Assembly: GCF_025398335.1 (NCBI RefSeq)
Contig: NZ_JAODOO010000006.1
Location: 204,533-268,532, forward strand
Direction of reading: 5' to 3'
Source: Clostridium sp. CX1
Lineage (GTDB): Bacteria; Bacillota; Clostridia; Clostridiales; Clostridiaceae
Length of the DNA stretch: 64,000 bases
In this document: positions 8,569-17,832 of the stretch, piece by piece
Numbering within the stretch: position 1 is the stretch's first letter
Layout of the letters: every line of letters begins with the position of its first letter
Program-made: the position numbers and the translations under genes
The notes under the pieces: model-generated
What the model was told of the DNA's origin: nothing
The model's input: only the letters and a program-made list of their open reading frames with translations
Database searches by the model: none

Positions 8569-8916
8569 TTAAATAGCCTCTGAAATATCCTTAATAAACT
8601 TACCTGTAAAATTAGTCTGTTTTGCTATCTTTTTAAGCTGCATATCGGAGGTAACTGATTTTGGACTAATCATATAAATCTTCTTAAAACCATCCTTCAT
8701 ATAAAACTTAAAGCATCCCTGAAGTATTGGAAGCATCTCTTGCCTGCTAGTTACTAAGTCTGTAGGATCTACAATTAAAATATACTCCTTAGGTTTAATC
8801 AGTAAAATCTCTCTATTATATGCTGTCATAAAGTCTTTTGCAACTTTTTCATTATAAAATCCCCATACAGTAATAATAAACTTTTTGTTTATTAAATCTT
8901 TTTTAAACCTAAACAT
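8569..8916 (-). CDS. Small uncharacterised protein, possibly STAS-like
   Basis: The 115-residue product starts MFRFKKDLINKKFIITVWG and contains YILIVDPTDLVTSRQEMLP. The alternation of short strands and amphipathic helices is like STAS/anti-sigma-antagonist folds, but I do not recognise a named family. It is 28 bases downstream of the ketoacyl-synthase-III-like gene in the same direction, so the two are probably cotranscribed and may work together. There is no signal peptide or membrane segment. Function unknown. Confidence 0.6.
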   Translation of the reverse strand: MFRFKKDLINKKFIITVWGFYNEKVAKDFMTAYNREILLIKPKEYILIVDPTDLVTSRQEMLPILQGCFKFYMKDGFKKIYMISPKSVTSDMQLKKIAKQTNFTGKFIKDISEAI

Positions 8917-8944
8917 AGTTACACCTGCCTTATAGATATAATAG

Positions 8945-9946
8945 CTAGAATTGATATAAAACGGTACACATAGTAAAGCCTATACCAACAGAACAAAATA
9001 TTACCTTCATACCTTTTTTTACTACATTTGTTTTTAATGCCTCATCTAATGCAAAAATTGGACTTGTTGCTCCAGTATATCCATATTTGTATCCTACAAA
9101 GGTATACTTGTCCAAATTTACCTTTAACTTTACTAAGGTCTCTTCAATCTCAGATTTGTTAAATTGAGAAAAAATATAATGATCTATTTCATTTATATCT
9201 AACTTATTTCTATCTAATAATGACTTAATAATATACTTCCAGATATCTGAGAAATAGCTTACATCATGAGATAGAAACTTTAATTTTTTATCCTCATCAG
9301 AAATTTTATTATCAAAAATATGAGAAAAACCTACAGCTGGATAGTTAACTGTATAATATAAGGATGAATCGGTATAATAATTTGCATCAATAAACCCTAT
9401 TCTATCTTCAGACTTCTCATTTTTTAAAATAATAGCTGCTCCGCCGTCTGAAAAGTTTGGATAGGTTATAGGATCATCTTTTCTTACTATATTACTTACC
9501 ATTACCCCACTTGTTATTAAAGCATATTTAATAGACGGATTTGCTTGTAGATATCTGCTTACATTATCTAATGCAGAAAGCATACCTATACAATTGCTAT
9601 TCATATCAAACACCACATGTGCATTTTTAGCTCCTAGCTGATTTTGAATTATTAAAGCATTACTTGGATAGGTATATTCAGGAGTATCTGATACGAAAAC
9701 TAACATATCTATATTCTTAGCATCCAAACAGCTCTTCCTCAATACTTCCTTAGCTGCCTCTGTTGCCATCGTAATAGAACTTTCAGTACCTTCCTTAGCT
9801 AAATACCTTACTTCTCTTCCGAGGGTATTCATGAGTTTGTCTACCTTTATATTCATTTTATTAAAATGCTCTATAAAGAAGCTATTATGAATGGCACAAC
9901 TTGGATGATAGATACCAGTATTAATAATATTTACATTATGAAACAA
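8945..9946 (-). CDS. 3-oxoacyl-ACP synthase III-like (thiolase-fold) protein with altered catalytic triad
   Basis: The 333-residue protein has the FabH/KAS III fold signature: nucleophile Cys119 in DMNSNCIGMLSALD, the SDGGAAIIL region, and a C-terminal GYTGATSPIFALDEAL strand-helix. The catalytic His of KAS III, normally in PHQAN, is Ser (IFSQFNK), and the catalytic Asn, normally in YGNTS, is Tyr (YGYTG). Decarboxylative condensation therefore looks unlikely; an acyl-transfer or acyl-sensing role is more plausible, as for other divergent KAS III relatives. The start is TTG at 9946 after AAGGGG. A small STAS-like gene follows and asnB is divergent. Confidence 0.8.
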   Translation of the reverse strand: MFHNVNIINTGIYHPSCAIHNSFFIEHFNKMNIKVDKLMNTLGREVRYLAKEGTESSITMATEAAKEVLRKSCLDAKNIDMLVFVSDTPEYTYPSNALIIQNQLGAKNAHVVFDMNSNCIGMLSALDNVSRYLQANPSIKYALITSGVMVSNIVRKDDPITYPNFSDGGAAIILKNEKSEDRIGFIDANYYTDSSLYYTVNYPAVGFSHIFDNKISDEDKKLKFLSHDVSYFSDIWKYIIKSLLDRNKLDINEIDHYIFSQFNKSEIEETLVKLKVNLDKYTFVGYKYGYTGATSPIFALDEALKTNVVKKGMKVIFCSVGIGFTMCTVLYQF

Positions 9947-10236
9947 TGCTTTCAGCCCCTTATCAGTTGTGTATTTTATTTCTATTTAATTTATTGATAA
10001 AGTATTTTACTATACGGCTTGTTCACCATCAGTATATTAACTGTTTGTTATTTTGTGCTATAAGAAATTTAAAGTTTCTTTTAGTATAAGAAACCTAAAT
10101 CATTATAAGTCCACAAAATCAATTTATAGTAGATTTCACCTTACTTTTTATAAAAATTTTAGTAACACATATTCCCCCTTCTTCATAAACTAAAGTTAAA
10201 ATATTAATCTACAAAAATAAATTGGAGGCGACTTCT

Positions 10237-12078
10237 ATGTGTGGAATTACAGGTTGGGTTAACTTTAAAGCAGATATTTCTAAATCACCTACTATTATTG
10301 AAAAAATGACAAAGACTTTAAATAAACGAGGACCAGACGATGAAAACTATTATGTTTCTAAAAATGTACTATTTGGTCATAGAAGATTGGTAGTTGTAGA
10401 CCCTACTGGTGGTGCTCAGCCAATGACTAAAACAATAGGAAAGGATAAATACGTTATTGTATACAATGGCGAATTATATAATACAGAAGATTTAAGAAAA
10501 ATACTTTTAGCAAAGGGATATACGTTCCAATCTTATTCAGATACAGAGGTTCTGTTAACTTCATATATCCACTGGGGTATAGACTGTGTAAAATATATAA
10601 ATGGAATATATGCCTTTGCTGTATGGAGCGAAAGTGATAAGAAAGTATTTATGGCAAGGGATCCACTAGGAGTCAAGCCTTTATTTTATACTATAAAGGG
10701 CAATTCCCTTATCTTTGGTTCTGAACTAAAAACTATACTTGCACATCCTTTTGTAAGACCTGTTGTTGATCGAGATGGACTGACTGAGATTTTTGCACTA
10801 GGTCCAGCTAGGGCTTTAGGCAGCGGAATCTTTAAAGGTGTTAAGGAACTTCCGCCCGCTCATTACCTAATCTACAGCAGTGATGACCTAAAACTACAAG
10901 AGTACTGGAAGATTAAAGCTGAAGCCCATAACGAAGATATAGAAGCCACAGCAGAACATGTAAAAAGTCTACTTATAGATGCTGTAAAAAGACAGCTTGT
11001 AGCAGATGTTCCTGTTTGCACATTTCTCTCTGGTGGTCTAGATTCTAGTGTTATTTCTGCTGTTGCAGCTAAGGAGTTTAAAAATGAAGGAAGGATACTA
11101 GATACCTATGCTATCGACTATGAAGATAATGACTTGTACTTCAAATCTAATTCCTTTGAACCTACCTCTGATAAGTTTTGGGCATTAAAAATGTCTGAGT
11201 ATATTGGAAGTAATCATCATAACATTGTGAACAGCAGTGAGGATTTGGCTAAAGCCCTAGTTGATTCTGTAAAGGCCAGTGATTTGCCAGGTATGGCTGA
11301 TATTGATTCTTCTTTATTCCTTTTCTGTAAGGAAATAAGAAAGAATGCTACTGTAGCACTATCAGGTGAGTGTGCAGATGAAATTTTCGGTGGCTATCCT
11401 TGGTACACTAGACCAGAAGATATAAATGCCAATACTTTCCCTTGGTCTAAATCTGTTGCCACAAGAAAACAATTACTATCAAAAGAACTGAAATCCCTAG
11501 ACTTAGAAGAATATTTAAGTGATCAGTATAATCAAACCTTAAAACAGGTTCCTTATCTAGATGGAGAATCTAAATTTGAAAAGCGTATGCGTGAATTATT
11601 CTATCTAAACATTAAATGGTTCATGATTACGCTATTAAACAGAAAAGACCGTATGAGCATGTCTAACAGTCTTGAGGTAAGAGTTCCTTTTGCAGATTAT
11701 AGACTTGTTGAATACGCCTTTAATATTCCATCTAATATTAAATTGTGTGATAACAGAGAAAAAGGGATTTTAAGAAAGGCTTTAAGAGGCATTCTTCCTG
11801 ATGATATTATTGATAGAAAAAAGAGCCCTTACCCAAAAACTCACAACCCTAAATACACTAAGATTGTTCAGCAGTGGATGACTGATATATTAGAAGATAG
11901 GACATCACCTATTTTAAATTTGGTTGATAAAGAAGCTGTAAGACTACTAATACAAACTGGTGGCTCTTCCTTTAAAGAACCTTGGTATGGACAGCTTATG
12001 AGGGGACCTCAACTGCTGGCTTATTTGATTCAGGTTAATGAGTGGTTAAAAGAATATAAAGTTAGTATAGAATTATAG
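10237..12078 (+). CDS. asnB: Asparagine synthetase (glutamine-hydrolysing) AsnB
   Basis: It converts aspartate, glutamine and ATP to asparagine. The class II glutaminase needs Cys at position 2, so the correct start is the ATG at 10237 (MCGITGW), preceded by TTGGAGGCG; a longer frame from 10222 would bury the Cys. The synthetase P-loop is SGGLDSS (265-271). Motifs RGPDDENYY, YNGELYN, DRMSMSNSLEVRVPFAD and SPYPKTHNP support AsnB. The protein has 613 residues, a normal length. The roughly 290-base gap upstream has no T-box that I can recognise; it contains AAGAAA/TTTCTT repeats near 10062-10092 of unknown meaning. Confidence 0.95.
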   Translation: MCGITGWVNFKADISKSPTIIEKMTKTLNKRGPDDENYYVSKNVLFGHRRLVVVDPTGGAQPMTKTIGKDKYVIVYNGELYNTEDLRKILLAKGYTFQSYSDTEVLLTSYIHWGIDCVKYINGIYAFAVWSESDKKVFMARDPLGVKPLFYTIKGNSLIFGSELKTILAHPFVRPVVDRDGLTEIFALGPARALGSGIFKGVKELPPAHYLIYSSDDLKLQEYWKIKAEAHNEDIEATAEHVKSLLIDAVKRQLVADVPVCTFLSGGLDSSVISAVAAKEFKNEGRILDTYAIDYEDNDLYFKSNSFEPTSDKFWALKMSEYIGSNHHNIVNSSEDLAKALVDSVKASDLPGMADIDSSLFLFCKEIRKNATVALSGECADEIFGGYPWYTRPEDINANTFPWSKSVATRKQLLSKELKSLDLEEYLSDQYNQTLKQVPYLDGESKFEKRMRELFYLNIKWFMITLLNRKDRMSMSNSLEVRVPFADYRLVEYAFNIPSNIKLCDNREKGILRKALRGILPDDIIDRKKSPYPKTHNPKYTKIVQQWMTDILEDRTSPILNLVDKEAVRLLIQTGGSSFKEPWYGQLMRGPQLLAYLIQVNEWLKEYKVSIEL

Positions 12079-12138
12079 TAACTTTATACCATATGTTAAC
12101 TATAACGGACAAATGAAGTGTTCTTAGACTGATTACAG

Positions 12139-12165
12139 CCCTATATGTTTTTCAAACATATAGGG
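12139..12165 (+). terminator. Hairpin after asnB, probable terminator
   Basis: CCCTATATGTTT (12139-12150) and AAACATATAGGG (12154-12165) are perfectly complementary with a 3-base loop. No strong T-run follows, so termination efficiency is uncertain. Confidence 0.55.
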
Positions 12166-12309
12166 TTATGAAGCAGAAGATTTTCAATGTTCCTAAAAAG
12201 TATTTAGAATGGACTTTATTAGTGCTTAACTTACCATAATCAAGCAAGTTCACCTCGGTTTTATACGTCTTTGTATTTAATCCTTCATTAATTAAAAACT
12301 ACTGTATAC

Positions 12310-12753
12310 CTAATGGCTAGTAACATTTTTTTCAACTGTTTCTTTTAATCCTTTGAGAATGATCTCCCAATTTTCATAAATTCGATTAAACATTTCATCG
12401 GTTTTGATGTTATCTTGAGTGACTGCAAGTAAAGTATCTCCACCTTTCTCAATTAGTTCATAAGTTATATTGGCATAGTTTTCTGGTTTATCTTCCAAAC
12501 CAGAAAATGGAGACCAGAAAGCATATTGGAAAATCTTATTTGTTATTAATTTCAAAATTAAACCTTTATCCTCATAGATCTTCCCTTCCCACTTTCCTCC
12601 AAAAATTATAGAACTTCCCATGTTCCAATCAGAAACTGCTTCAGTACCAAATAAATACTGTTTTATCAATTTAGGATTTATCAACGCATTCCAAACCTTA
12701 GATACATCAGCATTAATTTGAACTTCCTTATTTACAACTAGTTCTTTAGACAT
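12310..12753 (-). CDS. SRPBCC (AHSA1/START-like) domain protein
   Basis: This 147-residue protein begins with KEVQINADVSKVWNALINP and includes WNMGSSIIFGGKWEGKIYEDKG, the usual pattern of AHSA1-type SRPBCC proteins with a deep hydrophobic ligand cavity. Members are co-chaperones or lipid/small-molecule binders; no specific ligand can be read. GAAAGGAGC precedes the ATG. It is the last gene of a WYL regulator - alpha/beta hydrolase - SRPBCC set on the minus strand, all probably controlled together. Confidence 0.85.
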   Translation of the reverse strand: MSKELVVNKEVQINADVSKVWNALINPKLIKQYLFGTEAVSDWNMGSSIIFGGKWEGKIYEDKGLILKLITNKIFQYAFWSPFSGLEDKPENYANITYELIEKGGDTLLAVTQDNIKTDEMFNRIYENWEIILKGLKETVEKNVTSH

Positions 12754-12824
12754 ATATATTCGCTCCTTTCAATATTTTATTCAAATCTGATGATATAGCA
12801 TTTTCAAAGAACTAAACCAGATAC

Positions 12825-13718
12825 TTAAATGTCATTTCCTATATTACTTATAAATTCACTAATGGCTGATGCAACCTTTTCAGGCTGTTCTTCTGATGAA
12901 AAATGTCCGCAGTTTTCGATTACTTTTAGGACCACATTTTGCAGGCCATTTTCAGCAAACCCCTTCATGTATACTTCAACATTTATATGTTCATCTTCTC
13001 CTCGCAAATAGAGAATCGGCATCGTAACAATATCATCTTTTGATGTCATATTATCTTTTTCATCTAGAGCAAGACATCTATAACAATCAAATCCTGCTTT
13101 TAAGGCACTTGGACGACTATATGCTTCAGCATATAATTTCCTTTGAGTGTCACTCATTTTTTTACCCTTTCCAGCAAGAGCATCATAGAAATAAGAAAAG
13201 TACTCCAGTTCATTGCCTCTAACAAGCAATTCAGGTAACTGGGGTATGGAATGAAAAGCAAAATGCCAAATATATGGATTGCTTTTTACCGCCTCCCATG
13301 GCTCAACTCCAGGAATGGCAACATTCATAATGACAGCACGTGAAATTCTATCTGGAAAGTTCTTCAAGAAAGCATAAGTTACCTGTCCTCCAACATCGCA
13401 CCCGACTAAAGTAACATCGGATAAATTCAAGGTGTTCATAACATTGTGAACATACTCTGCTATATTTCGCTTTCTGTATGACCATAATGGGATTTCCGAA
13501 TCACCTATGCCGGGTAAGTCAATGGCAACTACATGATAACTATTAGAAAGAAGTGTCATCACAGTTTTAAATTCCAGCCAACATGTAGGCCATCCATGAA
13601 TAAAAAACACAGCTGGCTTTGATGTTGGACCAGCCTCTACAACATGGATAGGTATCTCTTTGACAATAACTTTACTATGGACGAATACTTCTTTTATACC
13701 ATTCTCTTTATCTATCAT
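12825..13718 (-). CDS. Alpha/beta hydrolase, epoxide hydrolase/haloalkane dehalogenase-like
   Basis: The 297-residue protein has the oxyanion motif HGWP (41-44), a nucleophile elbow GCDVGG with Asp108 in the nucleophile position, an acidic residue in ILYLRGEDE, and the catalytic His in NCGHFSSEEQPE near the C-terminus. An Asp nucleophile, rather than Ser, is typical of soluble epoxide hydrolases and haloalkane/haloacetate dehalogenases. The substrate is unknown. It is 69 bases downstream of a WYL-type regulator whose 3' end carries a strong inverted repeat, and is followed by the SRPBCC gene. Confidence 0.85.
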   Translation of the reverse strand: MIDKENGIKEVFVHSKVIVKEIPIHVVEAGPTSKPAVFFIHGWPTCWLEFKTVMTLLSNSYHVVAIDLPGIGDSEIPLWSYRKRNIAEYVHNVMNTLNLSDVTLVGCDVGGQVTYAFLKNFPDRISRAVIMNVAIPGVEPWEAVKSNPYIWHFAFHSIPQLPELLVRGNELEYFSYFYDALAGKGKKMSDTQRKLYAEAYSRPSALKAGFDCYRCLALDEKDNMTSKDDIVTMPILYLRGEDEHINVEVYMKGFAENGLQNVVLKVIENCGHFSSEEQPEKVASAISEFISNIGNDI

Positions 13719-13768
13719 TTTAGCTCACTCCTATAAAATTTCTCAATTACTTCATTATCATAATACTC

Positions 13769-13796
13769 ATAACATGACAACAGCACGTCATGTTAT
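13769..13796. promoter_or_regulatory. Inverted repeat between the WYL regulator and the hydrolase gene
   Basis: ATAACATGAC (13769-13778) and GTCATGTTAT (13787-13796) are perfect 10-base arms separated by 8 bases. It overlaps the last codons of the regulator gene and lies about 50 bases before the hydrolase start. No T-run follows on the coding strand. A related half (ATAACATTATGACAT) occurs just upstream of the regulator near 14730-14745. An operator for the regulator is the likeliest reading; an RNA hairpin is the alternative. Confidence 0.45.
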
Positions 13797-14705
13797 ACTT
13801 TGGATATGAAATCTTTTTATTTCATCAATCTTAAGAAGTAGATTTCTTTTTATATATAGAGGCTCTAAAATTTGAATGGAAGTACCAAAGGACAGAAGAA
13901 ATCCATATAACCAATCATCCTCTGGCAGCCTTATGGATACGAGAAGTGAACCATCTTCATTTTTTACTATGTATTTTTGATTGAACTCATCATAAACCCT
14001 GTATGCTACTTGAGGAGCAAAACGCATCTTCATATTAATAAGGTCATGTGAATTAGTACGAGGTATTTCAATTGACGGAATATGAAACTCTTTATCAGCA
14101 AAGCTTATTGGTAAAATTTCAACATCTTGAATTCTGCTAATTTTAAAAGTTCTGTAGTCCTGTTTTAAAAGACAATATCCTTGTAAATACCAAGATTTCG
14201 CTTTGAATGCAAGCTTTAGCGGATAAGCTGTTCTGTGAGTAATATCTCCATAGGAATTTAGATAGGTAAAAGATACTGCTTGCTTCCCGATAATAGTTTC
14301 TTTCAATGCTTCAAATTTTTCTTTGTCTGTTTCACAATTGGTCCAGGGCGAAAAATCAACTTCAATCCAACTATCACTTGTTTTATCAAAGAGGACAGTC
14401 AACCTTGAAAGTATATTGCTAACATCAAAATGGTTTGTGGACGACAGGCTTTGCAGAGCTAATAAAATTTGATTTTGTTCTTCCTCTGAAATTGCAGTCT
14501 TATTCAAAACAAAATTATCAAGGATAGATATACCTCCACCCTTACCCTGCTGAGAATATATAGGAATCCCTGCTGCTGACAACGTCTCTATATCACGCAA
14601 TATTGTTCTCACTGAAACCTCAAAATGTTCTGCTAACTCTTTAGCTGTTGTTCTTTTCTTATAAAGCAATAGATATACGATTTCAAAAAGTCTATTTATC
14701 TGCAT
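13788..14705 (-). CDS. YafY-type transcriptional regulator (HTH + WYL domain)
   Basis: The N-terminal winged helix (KRTTAKELAEHFEVSVRTILRDIETLSAAGIPI) is followed by a WYL ligand-binding domain (about residues 130-210, with AVSFTYLN, KSWYLQGYCLL and RTFKISRI). The start is placed at the ATG at 14705 (MQINRLFEIVYLL), because GAGGTGAGT lies just before it; a longer frame to 14732 would include the ribosome site. It gives 305 residues. It is first in a three-gene set with the hydrolase and SRPBCC genes and probably controls them in response to a small molecule. Confidence 0.88.
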   Translation of the reverse strand: MQINRLFEIVYLLLYKKRTTAKELAEHFEVSVRTILRDIETLSAAGIPIYSQQGKGGGISILDNFVLNKTAISEEEQNQILLALQSLSSTNHFDVSNILSRLTVLFDKTSDSWIEVDFSPWTNCETDKEKFEALKETIIGKQAVSFTYLNSYGDITHRTAYPLKLAFKAKSWYLQGYCLLKQDYRTFKISRIQDVEILPISFADKEFHIPSIEIPRTNSHDLINMKMRFAPQVAYRVYDEFNQKYIVKNEDGSLLVSIRLPEDDWLYGFLLSFGTSIQILEPLYIKRNLLLKIDEIKRFHIQSIT

Positions 14706-14896
14706 ATACTCACCTCTGCAATATTTTAACATAACATTATGACATATATACGTAATGCTATAAACAATGAATTCCAGATATTAGAGCTGACCAGTTATTT
14801 ATGTAATTCCATTAATTTTAAAGCATAATCTTTTTATACACCGATTAAAAATTAAGATTAAATTGATTGGTCTTGATTTAGAAGTTAAAAACAAAG

Positions 14897-14934
14897 AAAA
14901 AAGTGCTCCATCTAACAAAGATTAGCACTTTTTT
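14897..14934. terminator. Bidirectional terminator-like hairpin
   Basis: AAAAAAGTGCT (14897-14907) pairs with AGCACTTTTTT (14924-14934), giving a T-run on either strand. It serves the VOC gene on its downstream side poorly (that gene starts upstream at 15421 and ends at 15023), so it is most likely the minus-strand terminator after 15023. The surrounding 14733-15022 gap contains nothing else that I recognise. Confidence 0.7.
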
Positions 14935-15022
14935 CAATTAGCCTTTATCTGAAATAATCACACAATGCTTTAAAATAAAAAACAATCTGCTTTTTAAAAT
15001 TTTCCAATTACAATTTATTTTA

Positions 15023-15421
15023 TTACCTTAGAAGATTTAGTTGCCACGAAACTCCAAAGCGGTCATTTACCCAACCAAACTTTTTACTAAAACCATAATT
15101 ATCTAAAGGCATAAGTACCTGTCCGCCTTCACTTAGGCTCTGATAAAAGTCTCGAATCTCATCTTCCGTATCGCAAATAATATAAATTGAGAAAGATGGT
15201 GTAAAGGAAAACTCATGTTTCATATTACTATCAATACACATAAATTCTTGTCCTTTTAAGGTAAAAGTAGCCTGCATAATAGACCCTTCAACTCCACTTT
15301 CATTAGCACCATAGCGAACTATGTTTATAATTTCTGAATCCTCAACCAGGGAGGTATAAAAATTCATTGCTTCTTCCGCATTGCCATCTTGAAACATTAA
15401 GAATGGTATTACCTTTTCCAT
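15023..15421 (-). CDS. VOC-superfamily protein, PhnB-like
   Basis: The 132-residue product has the PhnB/3-demethylubiquinone-methyltransferase-like VOC pattern: IPFLMFQDGNAEEAMNFYTSLF-type opening (here TSLVEDSEI), GSIMQATFTLKGQEFMCIDS, and the C-terminal FGWVNDRFGVSWQLNL. It is cytoplasmic and probably dimeric. Proteins of this group are mostly of unknown function. AGGAGTATT precedes the ATG. It appears to be a single-gene unit. Confidence 0.85.
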   Translation of the reverse strand: MEKVIPFLMFQDGNAEEAMNFYTSLVEDSEIINIVRYGANESGVEGSIMQATFTLKGQEFMCIDSNMKHEFSFTPSFSIYIICDTEDEIRDFYQSLSEGGQVLMPLDNYGFSKKFGWVNDRFGVSWQLNLLR

Positions 15422-15539
15422 TTTGAATACTCCTTTCCATATCTATACTCTTATGTATAACTTGATTTTATTATAATATCCCTTGCCAGCTATATCTAAG
15501 GTTTATTTAACCTAATAGCTAGTTTGATATGAGATTGAA

Positions 15540-15929
15540 TTATTTTTTCTTCTTTAATTTTTCTTCTGCATTTTTTATATTTTCAGCAACTCTAAATGCA
15601 ACTATTTTACTTACTAATTCATAAGGTAATGGCCTTTTTATAGGAAATTGTACTGATCCTTTTGCTCCTTTATATTCTAATAATTCATCTTTAAATGCAT
15701 CAATTCCACTAGGAGCTGGATAAAATCCTATATGATTTTTATAAGCTGCAAAATGTACCAAATTCCCATGTAGTATAAAAGTAGGCATTTGCCAACTTAT
15801 CTTCTCTTCTGCCTTAGGTGCAGCTTCTTTTATAACTTTTCTTAATGTTTTAAGTATCTCTTGAACTTCAGGAGAGAATTGTAAAATATATTCATCAATT
15901 GTTTTGCAAGTGGTTTTATTCTCTTCCAT
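15540..15929 (-). CDS. DUF1801 (YdhG-like) protein
   Basis: Pattern TIDEYILQFSPEVQEILKTLRKVIKEAAP, then EKISWQMPTFILHGNLVHFAAYKNHIGFYP and FPIKRPLPYELVSKIVAFRV, is the DUF1801 family. The best start is the ATG at 15929 (MEENKTT), directly behind AAAGGAGAAATC; this gives 129 residues with a lysine-rich tail. B. subtilis YdhG has been linked to frataxin-like iron chaperone activity, but function is not established for this branch. Confidence 0.88.
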   Translation of the reverse strand: MEENKTTCKTIDEYILQFSPEVQEILKTLRKVIKEAAPKAEEKISWQMPTFILHGNLVHFAAYKNHIGFYPAPSGIDAFKDELLEYKGAKGSVQFPIKRPLPYELVSKIVAFRVAENIKNAEEKLKKKK

Positions 15930-16017
15930 GATTTCTCCTTTCACAAATCCTTAAAGTGGACTAATATGCTATCTTAAAAAGATAACAAGCTCATTCGGTG
16001 TAAATATGAGTCAATAA

Positions 16018-16359
16018 CTATCTCCCAGAAATACTACCATTTAATCTTTCATTAAGACAACTGCATTGATCCTCATCTAACTCTAGTTCATTGTTCTTGC
16101 AAAGAATATCAATTACTTCTCTCCAATGGTTGAATGAACTTATAAGGATTGCCTTTTGTACTGTATATCGAAGCCGTTCTTCATTCTTATAAAATCGGGG
16201 TTGTTCCCTATCATTATAAAATCTAACTGCATATTCCCCTGGAGCAACTGCTCTACCGATTTCCAAAAGAACATTATTTGTACTGGAATTAACAGTATCT
16301 ATGATAGTTTGTAATGGTATAATATCTTGGAGTTTGTACTTACTCCCTCTTTTAGCCAT
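16018..16359 (-). CDS. Small protein of unknown function
   Basis: From the ATG at 16359 (GGAGGC-N7 before it) the product is 113 residues, starting MAKRGSKYKLQDIIPLQTI. It contains GRAVAPGEYAVRFYNDREQP and a C-terminal acidic stretch ELELDEDQCSCLNERLNG. A frame extended to 16413 has no ribosome site. No family recognised; no membrane segment. The length, ribosome site and lack of overlap support a real gene. Confidence 0.6.
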   Translation of the reverse strand: MAKRGSKYKLQDIIPLQTIIDTVNSSTNNVLLEIGRAVAPGEYAVRFYNDREQPRFYKNEERLRYTVQKAILISSFNHWREVIDILCKNNELELDEDQCSCLNERLNGSISGR

Positions 16360-16413
16360 GGTAAAAGCCTCCCTAATTAATAACTGGATTATTAATATAT
16401 GCTTTATTCCCAT

Positions 16414-16893
16414 ACTCCCTATACTTTAATTAAAATTTATTTGCACTTATGTCGTATAACAATAAGTTATTGATATCAACGCCGGGTTTTTATTCTATTG
16501 CATACCTACAATCAGCATTAGTATTGATAAAATATTCCTTTATGCCAATTCTAAAGTTTTCTTTTTTAAATTTCCAAACTTCCAATTATAGACACAATGT
16601 GTGAAAAATAATCCATATAATACAAGTTCAACAACCTAGTCTAAATTCCTCTATATATAACTAAATTCATAGTTATCCGAACAAAAAAGTTTATCAAGGC
16701 AATTTGCCTAAGGTTTCAGTTATCAAAGAGCTTTACACATGAATCGTCTAACATATTAGTCTGCATAAAGGACTAATAAAAATTTTATCTACACACCTGT
16801 TATATTTAGCAAGAGATTATAGAAATATTAATAATGAATAGAGATTATCCCAAAATGAACCCCTTCTTTATTAAGTTTTAGAAATAAGTATGA
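16414..16893. other. 480-base gap without a recognised gene
   Basis: AT-rich sequence with many stops in all frames. I see no strong hairpin, tRNA, riboswitch fold or repeat. It presumably holds the promoter of the small gene ending at 16018 and the 3' end of the LUD-domain transcript. Confidence 0.5.
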
Positions 16894-17634
16894 TTAAAAT
16901 CCTAGTTCCTCACCTATTATGATTACATGAAAATCCGAATCTACAGGCTTTTTATGCATAATATTTGTTATATTACAGTTTCTCTGTTTAGAACTACAGT
17001 CCATACATGTGCCACTAAGATTGCATGCCAAATTATTGCAGTACTTTACATTATTCATCTGTGCTGCAACAAAACGAATCCTCTCTAATCCTGCATTTAG
17101 GTCTTTAACAACTTTGTTAGCACCTGCTATAACTATTATTCTGTCTGAACCGTAAAGACTTCCTGCAATCCTGTTGCCTGTTCCATCAGTGTTGACAATT
17201 TGACCATCCATTGTTATTGCATTTGCTCCCAACATAAATACATTAGCAACAAGATATTGCATAAGTATATCTCGCATTTCTTCCTTAGTTCCTACAACAT
17301 TAAACCCTGGGCTATTATGCTCCATAGCATAGTTATTTACTGCACAAGTATGAGGAATTGCAACACAATTTTTCTTTTCCAGCTCCTCATCCAGTTCAAG
17401 AGCAAATATTGTATGTGAATCCCCACACCCTATGATGCCATTATTAGGAATCAAACTTAAAACAAGTATTCTTGCTTCCTCAATTGAATCACAATAATAG
17501 GCTTCAAAATTGTTCTTTTTGAGATTCTTTACTGCAACTGTGCCTTTTTGTCTTAAGTAGTCCTTTTTTATACTGTCTCTGTTATATGCCCCTTCTTTTA
17601 ATTTTGGCATCTTAAAATTATGGAGATTTAGCAT
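16894..17634 (-). CDS. LUD-domain (lactate utilisation LutC/YkgG-like, DUF162) protein
   Basis: With the ATG at 17634 (behind GGGGGAAAAATC) the product is 246 residues. It has the LUD fold pattern: AVKNLKKNNFEAYYCDSIEEA, GCGDSHT, ANVFMLGANAITMDGQIVNTDGTGNRIAG and GANKVVKDLNAGLERIRFVAAQMN. The C-terminal third is Cys-rich (NNLACNLSGTCMDCSSKQRNC), suggesting a metal or Fe-S site. Stand-alone LUD proteins of this type are common in clostridia, and their reaction is not defined. It is divergent from an HxlR regulator 200 bases away, which probably controls it. Confidence 0.85.
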   Translation of the reverse strand: MLNLHNFKMPKLKEGAYNRDSIKKDYLRQKGTVAVKNLKKNNFEAYYCDSIEEARILVLSLIPNNGIIGCGDSHTIFALELDEELEKKNCVAIPHTCAVNNYAMEHNSPGFNVVGTKEEMRDILMQYLVANVFMLGANAITMDGQIVNTDGTGNRIAGSLYGSDRIIVIAGANKVVKDLNAGLERIRFVAAQMNNVKYCNNLACNLSGTCMDCSSKQRNCNITNIMHKKPVDSDFHVIIIGEELGF

Positions 17635-17800
17635 GATTTTTCCCCCTTTTATTATATTATACTTAATTTTGTTGCACATACTCGATAGTTCAAAGTGGAT
17701 TGCGTAAACAGATAGCAATCACAAATAATAAAATTAATATTGCAAACTAACTTTTTCTGTTACAATTAGTATAAATGCCCAGAAACAAGTATACAAGTAC

Positions 17801-17814
17801 GCACATTTTTGTGC
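17801..17814 (+). promoter_or_regulatory. Inverted repeat before the HxlR gene, possible operator
   Basis: GCACATTTTTGTGC has 5-base arms around four T, 19 bases before the HxlR start codon. Preceding bases (AAGTATACAAGTAC) resemble the AAGTATGC half-site upstream of the other HxlR gene at 27558. Binding by HxlR is inferred. Confidence 0.35.
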
Positions 17815-17832
17815 CCTAAAAAGGAGAATTTT

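Noticed and set aside
9947..10236. T-box or riboswitch before asnB
   Set aside because: No specifier loop, T-box core sequence or terminator/antiterminator pair could be found.
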